A stretch of 64,000 nt of DNA from JALORV01 sp963703945 (GTDB lineage: Bacteria > Pseudomonadota > Gammaproteobacteria > Burkholderiales > Burkholderiaceae_F): assembly GCA_963703945.1 (NCBI GenBank), contig CAVPGM010000019.1:1-64000 (forward strand), in the 5' to 3' direction. The position numbers were made by a program, and so were the translations under genes. This document shows, piece by piece, positions 7,106 to 15,848 of the stretch. Within the stretch, counting starts at the first letter, position 1. Every line of letters begins with the position of its first letter. The notes beneath the pieces were generated by a model. The model did not search any database. It saw nothing but the letters and a program-made list of their open reading frames with translations, and was not told the DNA's origin.

Positions 7106-7684
7106 CTACGCGCCTGCGTCAGCCTCGATATGTGAGTACATCCAGAAATCGCCCGGACGACCGCGCACCTGCCTATAGCTTCGAAGCAGGCCTTCCCGCA
7201 GAAAATCGCACCGCGCGAGCACCGCTCGCGATCTGGCATTGGACTGTAGGACGGTCGCTTGCACCCGCGTCACACCGGCCGACTCATGAGCCCAGCGGGT
7301 GAAGGCGTTCGCTGACGCGGTCCCAATACCTCGACCCCAGTGCGTCGGCGCCAGGTCGTACGACAGTTCGGCTGAGCGGTGAGCGCCGGAGACGGTGTGG
7401 AATCCGATGCTTCCCACCAGTCGATTCGTACGCACACAGACAATCGCGACTTGGAACAGTGAGTCTAACGTATGCGCTTGCGCTTCCCAAACGTACTTCT
7501 CGAGCTCGGATTCCGACTGGAGATTCCAGCTCGTGTGTTCATAAACCAGAGGATCGCGCAGGTAGTCTGCCCAAGCCGCAAGATCAGCCGCCTCGATCGG
7601 GCGAATGCGCACGTCCGGGTGTTCGACAGTTGGAAGCTTGGAAAAGAGCACCTCAACAAGATCCAGAGCTGACCGCGTCTGCAC
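7106..7684 (-). CDS. GNAT-family N-acetyltransferase (RimJ/RimL-like)
   Basis: 192 residues. VRIRPIEAADLAAWADYLRD near the N-terminus and the acetyl-CoA site HWGRGIGTASANAFTRWA at about 128-145 place it in Acetyltransf_3, typical of RimJ/RimL-type enzymes acting on protein N-termini, antibiotics or small amines. The C-terminal part NARSRAVLARCDFLREGLLR is the canonical motif B region. It overlaps the 3' end of the upstream CPT-like gene by 32 bp, suggesting translational coupling. Target unknown. Confidence 0.88.
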   Translation of the reverse strand: MQTRSALDLVEVLFSKLPTVEHPDVRIRPIEAADLAAWADYLRDPLVYEHTSWNLQSESELEKYVWEAQAHTLDSLFQVAIVCVRTNRLVGSIGFHTVSGAHRSAELSYDLAPTHWGRGIGTASANAFTRWAHESAGVTRVQATVLQSNARSRAVLARCDFLREGLLRSYRQVRGRPGDFWMYSHIEADAGA

Positions 7685-8243
7685 CTAGGCGCACCAGGTT
7701 GCGCCGCCAGGCCTCTCTCGGGCAGTCCCGCAATGCTGCTAGTACATCGCGGGCGACGACTAGCGGGTCTCGGCCAGTTGTGTCAATGACGCGGTCAAGA
7801 TCGAGCTGTTCATCGGCGGCCTTGAATCCGCGCTTGGCTTCTTCCAAAGTCCGGTCGCCACGCGCGAGAGTTCTCCGCTCGATCTCCGCCCAGGAACAGG
7901 TGAGAGCGATCAGAAGCGGCTGATAGGCTTGAAGGGCGACAACCATCTCTCTGGCAGCAAGCTCAGTCGGGACGACGCAGTCGTAAATGACCCGGTTCCC
8001 TGCGCTCAGGACGGCCTGAAGACAAGACAGCGTCGTTCGCCTGACCAAGGGCACGTCAACTTTGGACCAGTCATTGCGAGCGTTGGCGGCGTCCAAGATG
8101 GATTGGGGAAGGCAGTAGAGGATCGTGTCCGTTGAGAAGTGCAGCCACTGTTCTGGCAACAACACTTCCTGCAGCGTGCGTGCAACGGTCGACTTTCCTG
8201 TACTGGAGCCGCCGATCAGGACAATGAGTCGGTTAGTCGGCAT
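7653..8243 (-). CDS. Chloramphenicol phosphotransferase-like (CPT-family) P-loop kinase
   Basis: About 196 residues. The Walker A motif GGSSTGKSTVARTLQ is close to the N-terminus, followed by HFSTDTILYCLPQS and a family-typical VIYDCVVP strand. The CPT family phosphorylates small molecules (chloramphenicol in Streptomyces); most proteobacterial members have no proven substrate. Start chosen at ATG 8243; a TTG start at 8264 is possible. The stop overlaps the following acetyltransferase gene, so two small-molecule modifying enzymes may be co-translated. Resistance function is not established. Confidence 0.82.
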   Translation of the reverse strand: MPTNRLIVLIGGSSTGKSTVARTLQEVLLPEQWLHFSTDTILYCLPQSILDAANARNDWSKVDVPLVRRTTLSCLQAVLSAGNRVIYDCVVPTELAAREMVVALQAYQPLLIALTCSWAEIERRTLARGDRTLEEAKRGFKAADEQLDLDRVIDTTGRDPLVVARDVLAALRDCPREAWRRNLVRLGADAVSSGSC

Positions 8244-8264
8244 GGTGTCGTGGCCAGAGTTCAA

Positions 8265-8565
8265 GTCTTGCTCGAACTCAGTCTGCCCGCTCCCACAATT
8301 CTCTCTGAAGTCCGCTTGTAGGCAATTCTGGCCCGACTAGGCGACGGCGGCTACTGGGAGTCGGCCCAGGCCGCGGCGACTTGTTAAGCGCAATCTTATC
8401 CAGCCGCCAAGTTGCGTTGCCCATCCGTCTGGCCTTTTTGAGCACGTTTCGCTGCGCGCCCCATCAGTAGTGGCTCTTGTCGCCTTCTGAAGCCATCACT
8501 GATCCCTTGAGTGCGATGTTGCGAGGGATCGGTGCGCCCTTTCCATAAGCAGCGGCTGCGCGCGA
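8265..8565. other. Intergenic region without a recognised gene
   Basis: Open frames of 80-88 codons exist here on the minus strand but have low-complexity Arg/Ala-rich translations typical of GC-rich non-coding DNA. No RNA or repeat was recognised. Confidence 0.5.
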
Positions 8566-9405
8566 TCAGTGCACCGCCTGCTCGAGCGCGGCGGCCAGGC
8601 GCTCGCGCCACGGACCGGCATTGCCGAAGACGGCGACGTGCTCGGCATCTTCGACGGTCCACAGTTCCTTCGGCGGGTGCGCGGCCGCATGGAGCTGGGC
8701 GCTGTGGTCATGCGCGATGACCGCGTCGCGCGTGCCATGCACGAAGATCAGCGGCACGTGCACCGACTGCAGCGCGGTGACCGGGTCCTTTTCGGGCCCG
8801 GGAAATGCGCTCATCACAAAAGGTGCCAGCGGCGCGAGGATGCCCGCCGTCGACGCGGCCTCGCGCGCGATCTGCCTGTAGCTGGCGAATGCCGAGTCGA
8901 TCACGGCCATGCGCACGCCGGTCGAGTCGCGTGCAAGCAGACGCAGCGCGGTCGCACCCCCCAGGCTCTGGCCGACGACGATCAGCCGCTCGGTGTCGAT
9001 GCCCGGACGCCGGCGCAGGTAAGCGAGAGCGGCCGCCGAATCGTCGACGACGCCGTCGAGCGAGGGTCTGCCCTCCGAGCGACCGAAGCCCCGATAGTCG
9101 AGCGTGAGCACGTTGAATCCGCGCGGCGGCAGCCATGCCACCAGCGGCAGATGGTTGCTGACGTTGGCTGCGTTGCCGTGGAGGTGCAGCACCGTCGCCT
9201 TCGCCGCGCCGCTGGCCGGCAGGAACCACGCGTGCATCTTTGAACCGTCGGCCGCGGCGATCCAGACATCCTCCGCCTGCAAGCCGAACTGCGCCGGTGT
9301 CGTATAGCGGACGTTGTCCGGATAGAAAAAGAACCGTTCGACCCAAGCCGAGACGAAAGTCACCGTCAGCCCTGCGAGAAGGACGCCGGTCGCGCCCGTC
9401 AGCAT
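8566..9405 (-). CDS. Alpha/beta hydrolase (BEM46/ABHD13-like), membrane-anchored
   Basis: 279 residues. An N-terminal hydrophobic anchor (VLLAGLTVTFVSAWV) precedes the hydrolase fold: oxyanion HLHGNAANV, VLTLDYRGFGRSEG, nucleophile elbow VVGQSLGGATAL, acid FVHGTRDAVIAHDHS and catalytic His in VEDAEHVAVF. This is the pattern of BEM46/YhfR-like serine hydrolases of unknown substrate. ATG 9405 overlaps the sdaA stop by seven bases (ATGCTGA), so translation is probably coupled to sdaA. Confidence 0.9.
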   Translation of the reverse strand: MLTGATGVLLAGLTVTFVSAWVERFFFYPDNVRYTTPAQFGLQAEDVWIAAADGSKMHAWFLPASGAAKATVLHLHGNAANVSNHLPLVAWLPPRGFNVLTLDYRGFGRSEGRPSLDGVVDDSAAALAYLRRRPGIDTERLIVVGQSLGGATALRLLARDSTGVRMAVIDSAFASYRQIAREAASTAGILAPLAPFVMSAFPGPEKDPVTALQSVHVPLIFVHGTRDAVIAHDHSAQLHAAAHPPKELWTVEDAEHVAVFGNAGPWRERLAAALEQAVH

Positions 9406-10775
9406 TCGATCACATTGAGCGCGAGCCCGCCGCGCGCCGTTTCCTTGTACTTGGTCTTCATGTCGGCGCCCGTTTCCCACATCGTCTTGATCACCTGGTC
9501 GAGTGAGACGAAATGCGTGCCGTCGCCCGCGAGTGCCATGCGCGCCGCATTGATGGCCTTGACCGAAGCAATCGCATTGCGCTCGATGCATGGAATCTGC
9601 ACCAGCCCGCCGACCGGATCGCAGGTGAGCCCCAGGTGATGCTCCATGCCGATCTCGGCGGCGTTCTCGACCTGTTCCGGCGTTCCGCCCATCACCGCCG
9701 CGAGCGCACCGGCGGCCATCGAGCAGGCCACGCCGACTTCGCCCTGGCAGCCGACTTCGGCACCGGAGATCGAGGCGTTCTCCTTGTACAGGATGCCGAT
9801 GGCGCCGGCGGTCAACAGGAAGGCGACGATACCGGCATCGTCGGCATCGAGTGCCCGCGTGTAGTAGTGCAGCACCGAGGGAATGATCCCGGCAGCGCCA
9901 TTGGTCGGTGCGGTGACGACCCGTCCGCCGGCTGCGTTTTCCTCGTTGACAGCCAGCGCCCACAGGTTGACCCAGTCGAGCAACGCCAGCGGATCGGCGC
10001 TGCCGCGCGCAGCCAGCTTGCGATGCCACTCTGCCGCGCGGCGCTTCACCTTGAGCCCGCCGGGCAGCACTCCATCGGTCGCGATACCGCGCGCCACACA
10101 GACCTGCATCACGTTCCAGATCTCGAGCAATCCGGCATCGATCTCCGCATCACCGCGCCAGTGACGCTCGTTGGCACGCATGACCTGCGCGATCGACAGT
10201 CCGTTCTTCCGGCACTGCGTCAGCAACTCATCCCCACTATGAAAAGGCAGGGGCAGGACCGTCGTGTCCGGTGCGATGCGCTTCTGCGCCGACCCGTCGG
10301 CCGCCACTTCCTCGCTGACGACGAAGCCGCCGCCGACGGAGTAGTAGGTGCGCGCCGAGAGTTCGTTGCGCGTGGCGTCGAGCGCGACGAAGCGCATGCC
10401 ATTGGCATGGAACGGCAGTGCCTTGGTGTAGAAGTGCAGATCCTCGCGGTCGACGAACCGCACCGGACGCACGCCGGCGAGCTTCAGCGACGCGATCTGA
10501 CGGATCTGCGCCAGCCGACCCGGGATCGCATCGATGTCGACCGTTGCCGGCTCCTCGCCTTCGAGCCCGAGGATGACGGCCTTGTCGCTGCCGTGCCCCT
10601 TGCCAGTGGCACCCAGCGAGCCGTACAGCTCGACCTGAACCTGTGCGACGCGGTCGAGCAGGCCCTCGTGTTCGAGGCGCATGGCGAACAGCCGCGCAGC
10701 ACGCATCGGTCCGACCGTGTGCGAGCTCGACGGTCCGATGCCGATCTTGAAGAGGTCGAAGATGCTGACGGCCAT
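9399..10775 (-). CDS. sdaA: L-serine ammonia-lyase (iron-sulfur dependent, single chain)
   Basis: 458 residues, normal for the one-chain type. It converts L-serine to pyruvate and ammonia. The N-terminal domain starts SIFDLFKIGIGPSSSHTVGP. The C-terminal catalytic domain has APTNGAAGIIPSVL, SGAEVGCQGEVGVACSMAAG, EIGMEHHLGLTCDPVGG and QIPCIERN, which hold the Cys ligands of the [4Fe-4S] cluster. The start at ATG 10775 (MAVSIFDLF) is the family start; an earlier in-frame codon at 10802 adds a foreign leader. With gcvTHP and threonine aldolase in this window it completes a threonine-glycine-serine-pyruvate route. Confidence 0.96.
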   Translation of the reverse strand: MAVSIFDLFKIGIGPSSSHTVGPMRAARLFAMRLEHEGLLDRVAQVQVELYGSLGATGKGHGSDKAVILGLEGEEPATVDIDAIPGRLAQIRQIASLKLAGVRPVRFVDREDLHFYTKALPFHANGMRFVALDATRNELSARTYYSVGGGFVVSEEVAADGSAQKRIAPDTTVLPLPFHSGDELLTQCRKNGLSIAQVMRANERHWRGDAEIDAGLLEIWNVMQVCVARGIATDGVLPGGLKVKRRAAEWHRKLAARGSADPLALLDWVNLWALAVNEENAAGGRVVTAPTNGAAGIIPSVLHYYTRALDADDAGIVAFLLTAGAIGILYKENASISGAEVGCQGEVGVACSMAAGALAAVMGGTPEQVENAAEIGMEHHLGLTCDPVGGLVQIPCIERNAIASVKAINAARMALAGDGTHFVSLDQVIKTMWETGADMKTKYKETARGGLALNVIEC

Positions 10776-10863
10776 GCGGGGGTTCCAACCGCAGCATCGC
10801 ACTCATTGACCCGCGCCGCACGTCGCTGCGCGGCAAGCTCCCGTCAGTGCGGCAGGCCTCGCC

Positions 10864-11763
10864 CTAGCGGCTGCCGGCCGGCCGCGGTGGCAGCGATTTC
10901 AAATACGCATGCAGCGCGGCGACATCGACATCGCTGATCTCGCGCAACGTTTCGAACGGCATCACCACGACAGCAGTTCCGTCTGCGCGCTTGCCGCTGC
11001 GGAACAACGCCTTGAGCTTGTCAGCACTGTCATACGCGGTCATCACCGTTCCCGAGCCCGGCGTCAGGTTCGATGCCGCCGGCCAGGATGGCGGCCCTCC
11101 GGGAATCTTCCCCCCCGAGAGTCCTTCTCCATGGCAGCCGAGACACAGATTGGCGACGTATTTGCCGTGTTCCGGCGTCACCGCCTCGGGCACCGGGGTT
11201 GCCGGCGGCAAGCTGTGATCGATCTTCTCGGCTGCGTCCTGGATTGCGCCTGCGGAATAGAGCGCCTTGACCGGCAGCGGGACACGAAATTCGGCCGCTC
11301 CGGCTGTCGCCGGCGGCAGGCTGCGCGCATAGGCGATCAGCGCCGCCACGTCGGCGTCGGTGAGGCGGTTGTAGTCCTCGCTTGGCATGATGAACAACGC
11401 GCGCCCGTCCGGCTTGACCCCATGCCGGATCGTCCGCACCCAGTCGACTTCCGTGTACTTCGCGACCACGCCGGATGGCGTGATGTTCGGCGAACGCACG
11501 TAGAAGCCCCCGTCCTTATCGTCGATGACGACCGCGCCCGCTCCAGTTGGGGCGTGACAGCCGCCACATCCGCGCGAGTTGAACAGGTACTTGCCGCGGG
11601 CCAACGCAGCTTCATCGCTGACGACGTTCACACCCTTGACGGTCAGCGTGACCACGCGATCGCGCTTGCGTTCATAGAGCACATTAGCGGCAATCGCCAG
11701 ACCGATGCCGACGACGATCAGCAAGGCAACCAGCCCGCCGATCCATTTGAGCAGCCTTTTCAT
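10864..11763 (-). CDS. Membrane-anchored diheme cytochrome c
   Basis: 299 residues. One N-terminal helix (IGGLVALLIVVGIGLAIAA) anchors the protein. Two class I cytochrome c domains follow, with heme sites CGGCH at about 66-70 and CLGCH near 206-210, and axial Met candidates in FIMPSEDYNRL and VVMPFETLREI. The layout is like the cytochrome subunits of membrane dehydrogenases (for example gluconate or alcohol dehydrogenases), here without a neighbouring dehydrogenase. It probably transfers electrons in the periplasm. Confidence 0.9.
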   Translation of the reverse strand: MKRLLKWIGGLVALLIVVGIGLAIAANVLYERKRDRVVTLTVKGVNVVSDEAALARGKYLFNSRGCGGCHAPTGAGAVVIDDKDGGFYVRSPNITPSGVVAKYTEVDWVRTIRHGVKPDGRALFIMPSEDYNRLTDADVAALIAYARSLPPATAGAAEFRVPLPVKALYSAGAIQDAAEKIDHSLPPATPVPEAVTPEHGKYVANLCLGCHGEGLSGGKIPGGPPSWPAASNLTPGSGTVMTAYDSADKLKALFRSGKRADGTAVVVMPFETLREISDVDVAALHAYLKSLPPRPAGSR

Positions 11764-12021
11764 TGTTCACTCCCCCGATGCCGTGACGCGCCCCCGTATG
11801 GGCCAGCGCAGACAGGCGGCGGAGAGTAGCGCGCCGGTCGCCGATTCGTCGAGAGGCGCAGCACGAGGAACCAGCGCGGCTGGGTATGCCACGTGCGCAC
11901 GGCGCTTACTGCGCAGTCCGGATCGGGGAGAGTCGCGCAATTCCGTGGCCACAGCGCTGCCGCAATACGCAATACTGAAGTGCGCTTCGGGAGTCTCGCC
12001 AGCTTCAACGACCGCCCAAAG

Positions 12022-13054
12022 TCACACGAGTGGATCGCCAACTCGCTCGTACGCGGCGTGGCGGTAGCTTCCGGGGCGGGTGCCGGTCCAGTGCCGGAAG
12101 GCACGATAGAAGGCGCTGACCTCTTGGTACCCGAGTTCGCCGGCGATGGCCTCGACACTGAGCGTCGTACGGCAGAGCAGATCGATCGCCATGTCGCGCC
12201 GTAATCCGTCCTTGATTTCCTGGTAGGTGCTGCCTTCACCTTCGAGCCGTGCGGCGCAGGGTCGACGGCGTGACGTGTAGCGAATCGGCCATCGCTTCAA
12301 GCGTCGGCCAGTGATCGCCCGACTGGCGCAGACGCCGCCGCACTCGCGCGACCCAGCCATCGCGGTTCCTGTACTTGATGAACACCGACTGCGGTGCGTT
12401 GCGCAGGAACTCCTTGAGGCTCGCCTCGTCCTGCACGATGGGGCAATCCAGAAATCGGGCTTCGAAGCGGACTTCGGTTTGCGGCACCTCGAACCTGAGG
12501 TTGGAGCAGAACATCGCGTGATACTCAGCGCTGTGGGCGGGTTCAGCAAAGGCAAACGATGCCCGAGTCAGTGGAATTCGTCGACCCGCCAGCCAGCACA
12601 TCACGCCGTGCAGGATGATGAGAAACAGCTCGTCGGCGAAGGCGCGCTTCGACGGATCGGCGATGCGGTTCCTCACCGACAAGACCGCTTCCGCTCCATC
12701 GACAGACAGTTCGCAGCGCAGGTCGTCGAAGATGACGGCGAAGCCGCGCAGGCATTGCTGGATCCCACGCTCAAGCGTTTCCGCATGGATCAGGGACTGG
12801 CATAGCACCGCGAAGGTGCCAAGCTTCATGCGTCGCGAGTCCAGGCCGAGGAATTCATCGTCCAGTTCATGTGCGACCGCGACCCACAGTGCCGCAAACC
12901 GCTCGGCCGGAACGCGCGCATGGGAAGCTTCGAGCAGGTCCGCACTCAGCCCGGCCGCGGTCAGCACGCGCCCGAGCCGGGCCTCGTCATCGCGCAAAGC
13001 CGCGACCACCGAGCGCACGAAGACATTCGAGATCGTGTCCTTTTCCATTGCCAT
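12022..13054 (-). pseudogene. AraC-family regulator (OruR/ArgR-like architecture), one frameshift
   Basis: The first part (start ATG 13054 or 13048) encodes the Arabinose_bd-type sensor domain and the first helices of the AraC DNA-binding domain, up to SLHVTPSTLRR. The frame then breaks and continues in another frame with RLEGEGSTYQEIKDGLRRD, EAIAGELGYQEVSAFYRAF and WTGTRPGSYR, the second helix-turn-helix. One extra base (T at 12250, A on the coding strand) explains the break: CGCCGC-A-CGGCTC. Either a decayed gene or a sequence error. It is divergent from the hydrolase-LuxR gene at 13270. Confidence 0.85.
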
Positions 13055-13269
13055 GAGCGCGTGTCCGCTCGGGGTGGCAAAGCACGTCACTTCGAATGAC
13101 GGGTGCGGGCATCGTACGAGTGATCCGCGCTCCCTATATTTCGCTCCCCGCAAAGCGCCGCCCGCGCAAGCCCATTCTGCACCGGCACGGCGGGCCACGC
13201 TTTAGAGCATGTGTGCGGAAACGCACGCGTCGAAATCCGGCAAGGAATCACTTTCGGAATGGAGCCGCT

Positions 13270-14343
13270 ATGCCCACCCCGAAACAGCAAATCCGCTTCT
13301 GCACGAGCCACGACGGAGAGCGGATTGCCTATGCCACATCAGGTGACGGGCCGCCGCTCGTCAAGGCCGCCAACTGGCTGAGCCACCTCGAGTTCGACCT
13401 GGAAAGCCCGGTGTGGAGCCCGATGCTCTCGGAACTGTCGCGCGATCACACGCTGATTCGCTATGACGAGCGCGGCTGCGGACTTTCCGACTGGAATGTT
13501 GCCGACCTGTCGTTCGAGGCCTGGGTGCATGACCTTGAAACGGTCGTGGATACGGTCGGCGTCGAGCGCTTTCCGTTGCTCGGCATTTCCCAGGGCGCAT
13601 CGATCGCCGTTGCATATGCGGTTCGTCATCCCGACCGAGTCAGCCATCTGATTCTGCACGGGGGTTACGCGCGCGGCAGGCTGCGGCGTGCGGACACGCC
13701 GCAGCTGCGGGACGAGGCTGAGATGATGAACAAGCTCGCCGAGCTGGGCTGGGGCCAGGAAAATCCGGCGTTCCGCCAGTTCTTCACGAGCCTGTTCATC
13801 CCCGGCGGAACGCCGGCGCAGCACGAGTGGTTCAACGAGCTGGAGCGGATCTCGACGTCGCCCGCCAATGCCGGACGCTTCATGCGCGTGTTCAACGAAA
13901 TCGACGCCATGGCCGACCTTCCCAAGGTGTCCTGCCCGACGCTGGTGCTGCACGCCACCGGTGACGCGCGGGTCCCTTTCAACGAGGGGCGGCTGATTGC
14001 GAGCCTGATTCCAGGTGCCCGCTTCGTGCCCCTCGAGAGCAAGAACCACCTGCTGCTTGAGTGCGAACCGGGATGGCGCCGCTGGCTCGACGAAGTGCGT
14101 GATTTTCTGCCGACCCGGCGCAGCGTCGACCCGGAATTCTCCGCGCTGACCCCACGCGAGCTCGATCTGCTGGAACTGATCGCCCAGGGCCGCGACAACG
14201 CTCAGATCGCCGCTTATCTTGAACTGAGCGAGAAGACCGTGCGAAACCACATCACAAGCATCTTCGGCAAACTCGAAGTCGAGAACCGGTCGCGTGCAAT
14301 CGTCCTCGCGCGCAATGGCGGCTTTGGCAGGAAGGCCGCCTAG
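13270..14343 (+). CDS. Alpha/beta hydrolase-LuxR fusion regulator
   Basis: 357 residues. About 1-285 is an alpha/beta hydrolase: nucleophile elbow LLGISQGASIAVAYA, acid VLHATGDARVPF, His in ESKNHLLLE. About 290-350 is a LuxR (GerE) helix-turn-helix: LTPRELDLLELIAQG and LSEKTVRNHITSIFGKL. The combination suggests a regulator whose hydrolase-fold domain binds or cleaves a small signal; the catalytic residues look intact. ATG 13270 has GGAATGGAG upstream. It is divergent from the AraC-type gene and 248 bp ahead of a hydrolase-desaturase operon it may control (inference). Confidence 0.9.
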   Translation: MPTPKQQIRFCTSHDGERIAYATSGDGPPLVKAANWLSHLEFDLESPVWSPMLSELSRDHTLIRYDERGCGLSDWNVADLSFEAWVHDLETVVDTVGVERFPLLGISQGASIAVAYAVRHPDRVSHLILHGGYARGRLRRADTPQLRDEAEMMNKLAELGWGQENPAFRQFFTSLFIPGGTPAQHEWFNELERISTSPANAGRFMRVFNEIDAMADLPKVSCPTLVLHATGDARVPFNEGRLIASLIPGARFVPLESKNHLLLECEPGWRRWLDEVRDFLPTRRSVDPEFSALTPRELDLLELIAQGRDNAQIAAYLELSEKTVRNHITSIFGKLEVENRSRAIVLARNGGFGRKAA

Positions 14344-14358
14344 GCTTCAAGCACAAAT

Positions 14359-14399
14359 CCGCGTCGAACGACGCGGTGTCAGCGTCAATCTGCGCTGAC
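14359..14399 (+). repeat. Two adjacent inverted repeats after the hydrolase-LuxR gene
   Basis: CCGCGTC/GACGCGG with a GAAC loop (14359-14376) is followed by GTCAGCG/CGCTGAC with an 8-nt loop (14378-14399). They may end transcription of the upstream gene, or the second may be an operator ahead of the next operon. No U-run follows. Confidence 0.5.
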
Positions 14400-14591
14400 T
14401 GCACGCCATCCGGGACCTCGGTCCCACCAATCCGCCCTCTCAACTGCGCCGTCTGGGACTCAGGTCTCAGGCGGCGACTCGTTGCGCTGCCCACAATGCA
14501 TTCACCTTCTGGAGCAAGCACGACAACGAACTTTCAGTGAGCGCGGCGCATTGGGTGATGCGCACAAATCAACCGATCGAAGGAGTTTCTG

Positions 14592-15524
14592 ATGCAGTCA
14601 TCTATTCGCGGCGCGCTTGCGCCGCTTCCCGAACCGGGCTCGCCCACGATCAGACGGCCCGGAGTCATCGCGGTCGGCCAGGGCCAGCCGGTAGTGCTGC
14701 TGCATGGGTCGATGAGTTCGAAAGCGCAGTGGAACTCGCTCGCGCAGCGGCTCGCGCCGCAGTATCAGGCGATTGCGATCGACCTGCACGGTTACGGCGA
14801 CAACTCGCCGACCCGCCCCGAGGCCTTTTCGATCGACGACGAGGTTGACTTCGTCTTGTCCCGCCTCGATGCCGTCGTCGGAAGCCGGCCGGTGCACCTG
14901 GTCGGTCACTCCTACGGCGGACTGGTCGCCCTGCGACTCGCGCAGCGCTACCCAGCACGCGCGATCAGCCTCGCGCTTTACGAGCCCATGGTTCTCAGCT
15001 TGCTTTCGAGACCGCACGCGCGTATGCGCTGGATCACTGCCGATGACCCGGTCGCGGTTCCCTTGCACGAGGTCGGCCTCGCCCTGACGGCCCTTGCCGG
15101 CAAGCACCGCAACTACGAGGCCGCAGAGGCGTGTATCGATTTCTGGACTGGGACGGGCTCGTTTGCAAACCTGTCTCTGCCCGCCAAGGCGAGGTTGGCG
15201 GCGGGCGCCGCCCAGACCGCGTTGAACTACCAGGCCGAGGTGAGCTGTCCGATGCGGCTCGATGACGTTCGATCGATCCGCGTTCCGACGCTCTTGTTGG
15301 GCGGCGCCCGCAGCCCCGAAGTCGCGCAGCGCATCGTCAGGATGCTCGCGATGGCGCTTCCGAACAGCCAGGTCAATTGGCTGAACGCGAATCACATGGC
15401 GCCCATCAACGCGAGCGAGCTGGTCAACCCCTGGGTATCCACATTCATCGAGGCCCAGGCGGCCCGAATGGGTGATGCCAGGGTCGCACCAAGAACGATC
15501 TGTGCAGACCGGTCGGGCCGTTAA
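14592..15524 (+). CDS. Alpha/beta hydrolase
   Basis: 310 residues, cytoplasmic. Oxyanion strand VVLLHGSMSSKAQW, AIDLHGYGDNSPT, nucleophile elbow LVGHSYGGLVALRLAQRYP near residue 99, the strand carrying the acid is LLLGGARSPE (acid weak), and His in LNANHMAPI. Length and motifs fit the Abhydrolase_1/6 family. It is the first gene of a rightward operon with a small protein, a desaturase and a secreted protein; ATG 14592 follows AAGGAG. Substrate unknown. Confidence 0.88.
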   Translation: MQSSIRGALAPLPEPGSPTIRRPGVIAVGQGQPVVLLHGSMSSKAQWNSLAQRLAPQYQAIAIDLHGYGDNSPTRPEAFSIDDEVDFVLSRLDAVVGSRPVHLVGHSYGGLVALRLAQRYPARAISLALYEPMVLSLLSRPHARMRWITADDPVAVPLHEVGLALTALAGKHRNYEAAEACIDFWTGTGSFANLSLPAKARLAAGAAQTALNYQAEVSCPMRLDDVRSIRVPTLLLGGARSPEVAQRIVRMLAMALPNSQVNWLNANHMAPINASELVNPWVSTFIEAQAARMGDARVAPRTICADRSGR

Positions 15525-15575
15525 TGAGGGCGACCGCTCTATTCCCAACTAGCTCGACATATGGAGAGACAGGCA

Positions 15576-15848
15576 ATGATCGATTCAACGAATAGCCACA
15601 AGGCCAGCCTCACCCTGCATCTGACCCGCCCCGAGGTTGGCAGCGAACTCCGTGACCTGCTGCGCGAATTCGCGAACCTCGACGGCGTCGCGCGTGTCGC
15701 ACCGCTGGCAAAACTCAGCCGCGTGCTGTTGATCGAATTCGATCCGGATGCGATCACTGCCGAGACGCTGGTCGAACGTGCCCGGCGCCACTGGCGTGCC
15801 GTACAGCCACTTGGCGCTGGCACTCCGGCGCGAAGGACCGGACCATGA
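15576..15848 (+). CDS. Small ferredoxin-fold (HMA-like) protein, unknown function
   Basis: 90 residues from ATG 15576. ASLTLHLTRPEVGSELRDLLREFANLDGVARVAPLAKLSRVLLIEFDPDAITAETLVERA has the beta-alpha-beta-beta-alpha-beta rhythm and wording of heavy-metal-associated (HMA-like) domains, but without a CxxC metal site. Such CxxC-less domains act as partners or adapters. Its stop overlaps the desaturase start (ATGA at 15845-15848), so the two are probably made together. Start alternative at 15561. Confidence 0.7.
   Translation: MIDSTNSHKASLTLHLTRPEVGSELRDLLREFANLDGVARVAPLAKLSRVLLIEFDPDAITAETLVERARRHWRAVQPLGAGTPARRTGP

Noticed and set aside
8566..10029. 487-codon frame as one protein
   Set aside because: Only the part after ATG 9405 is a hydrolase; the upstream part is a shadow of sdaA.
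9513..10937. 474-codon open frame on the plus strand
   Set aside because: Antisense to sdaA, whose protein is highly conserved; GC-rich shadow.
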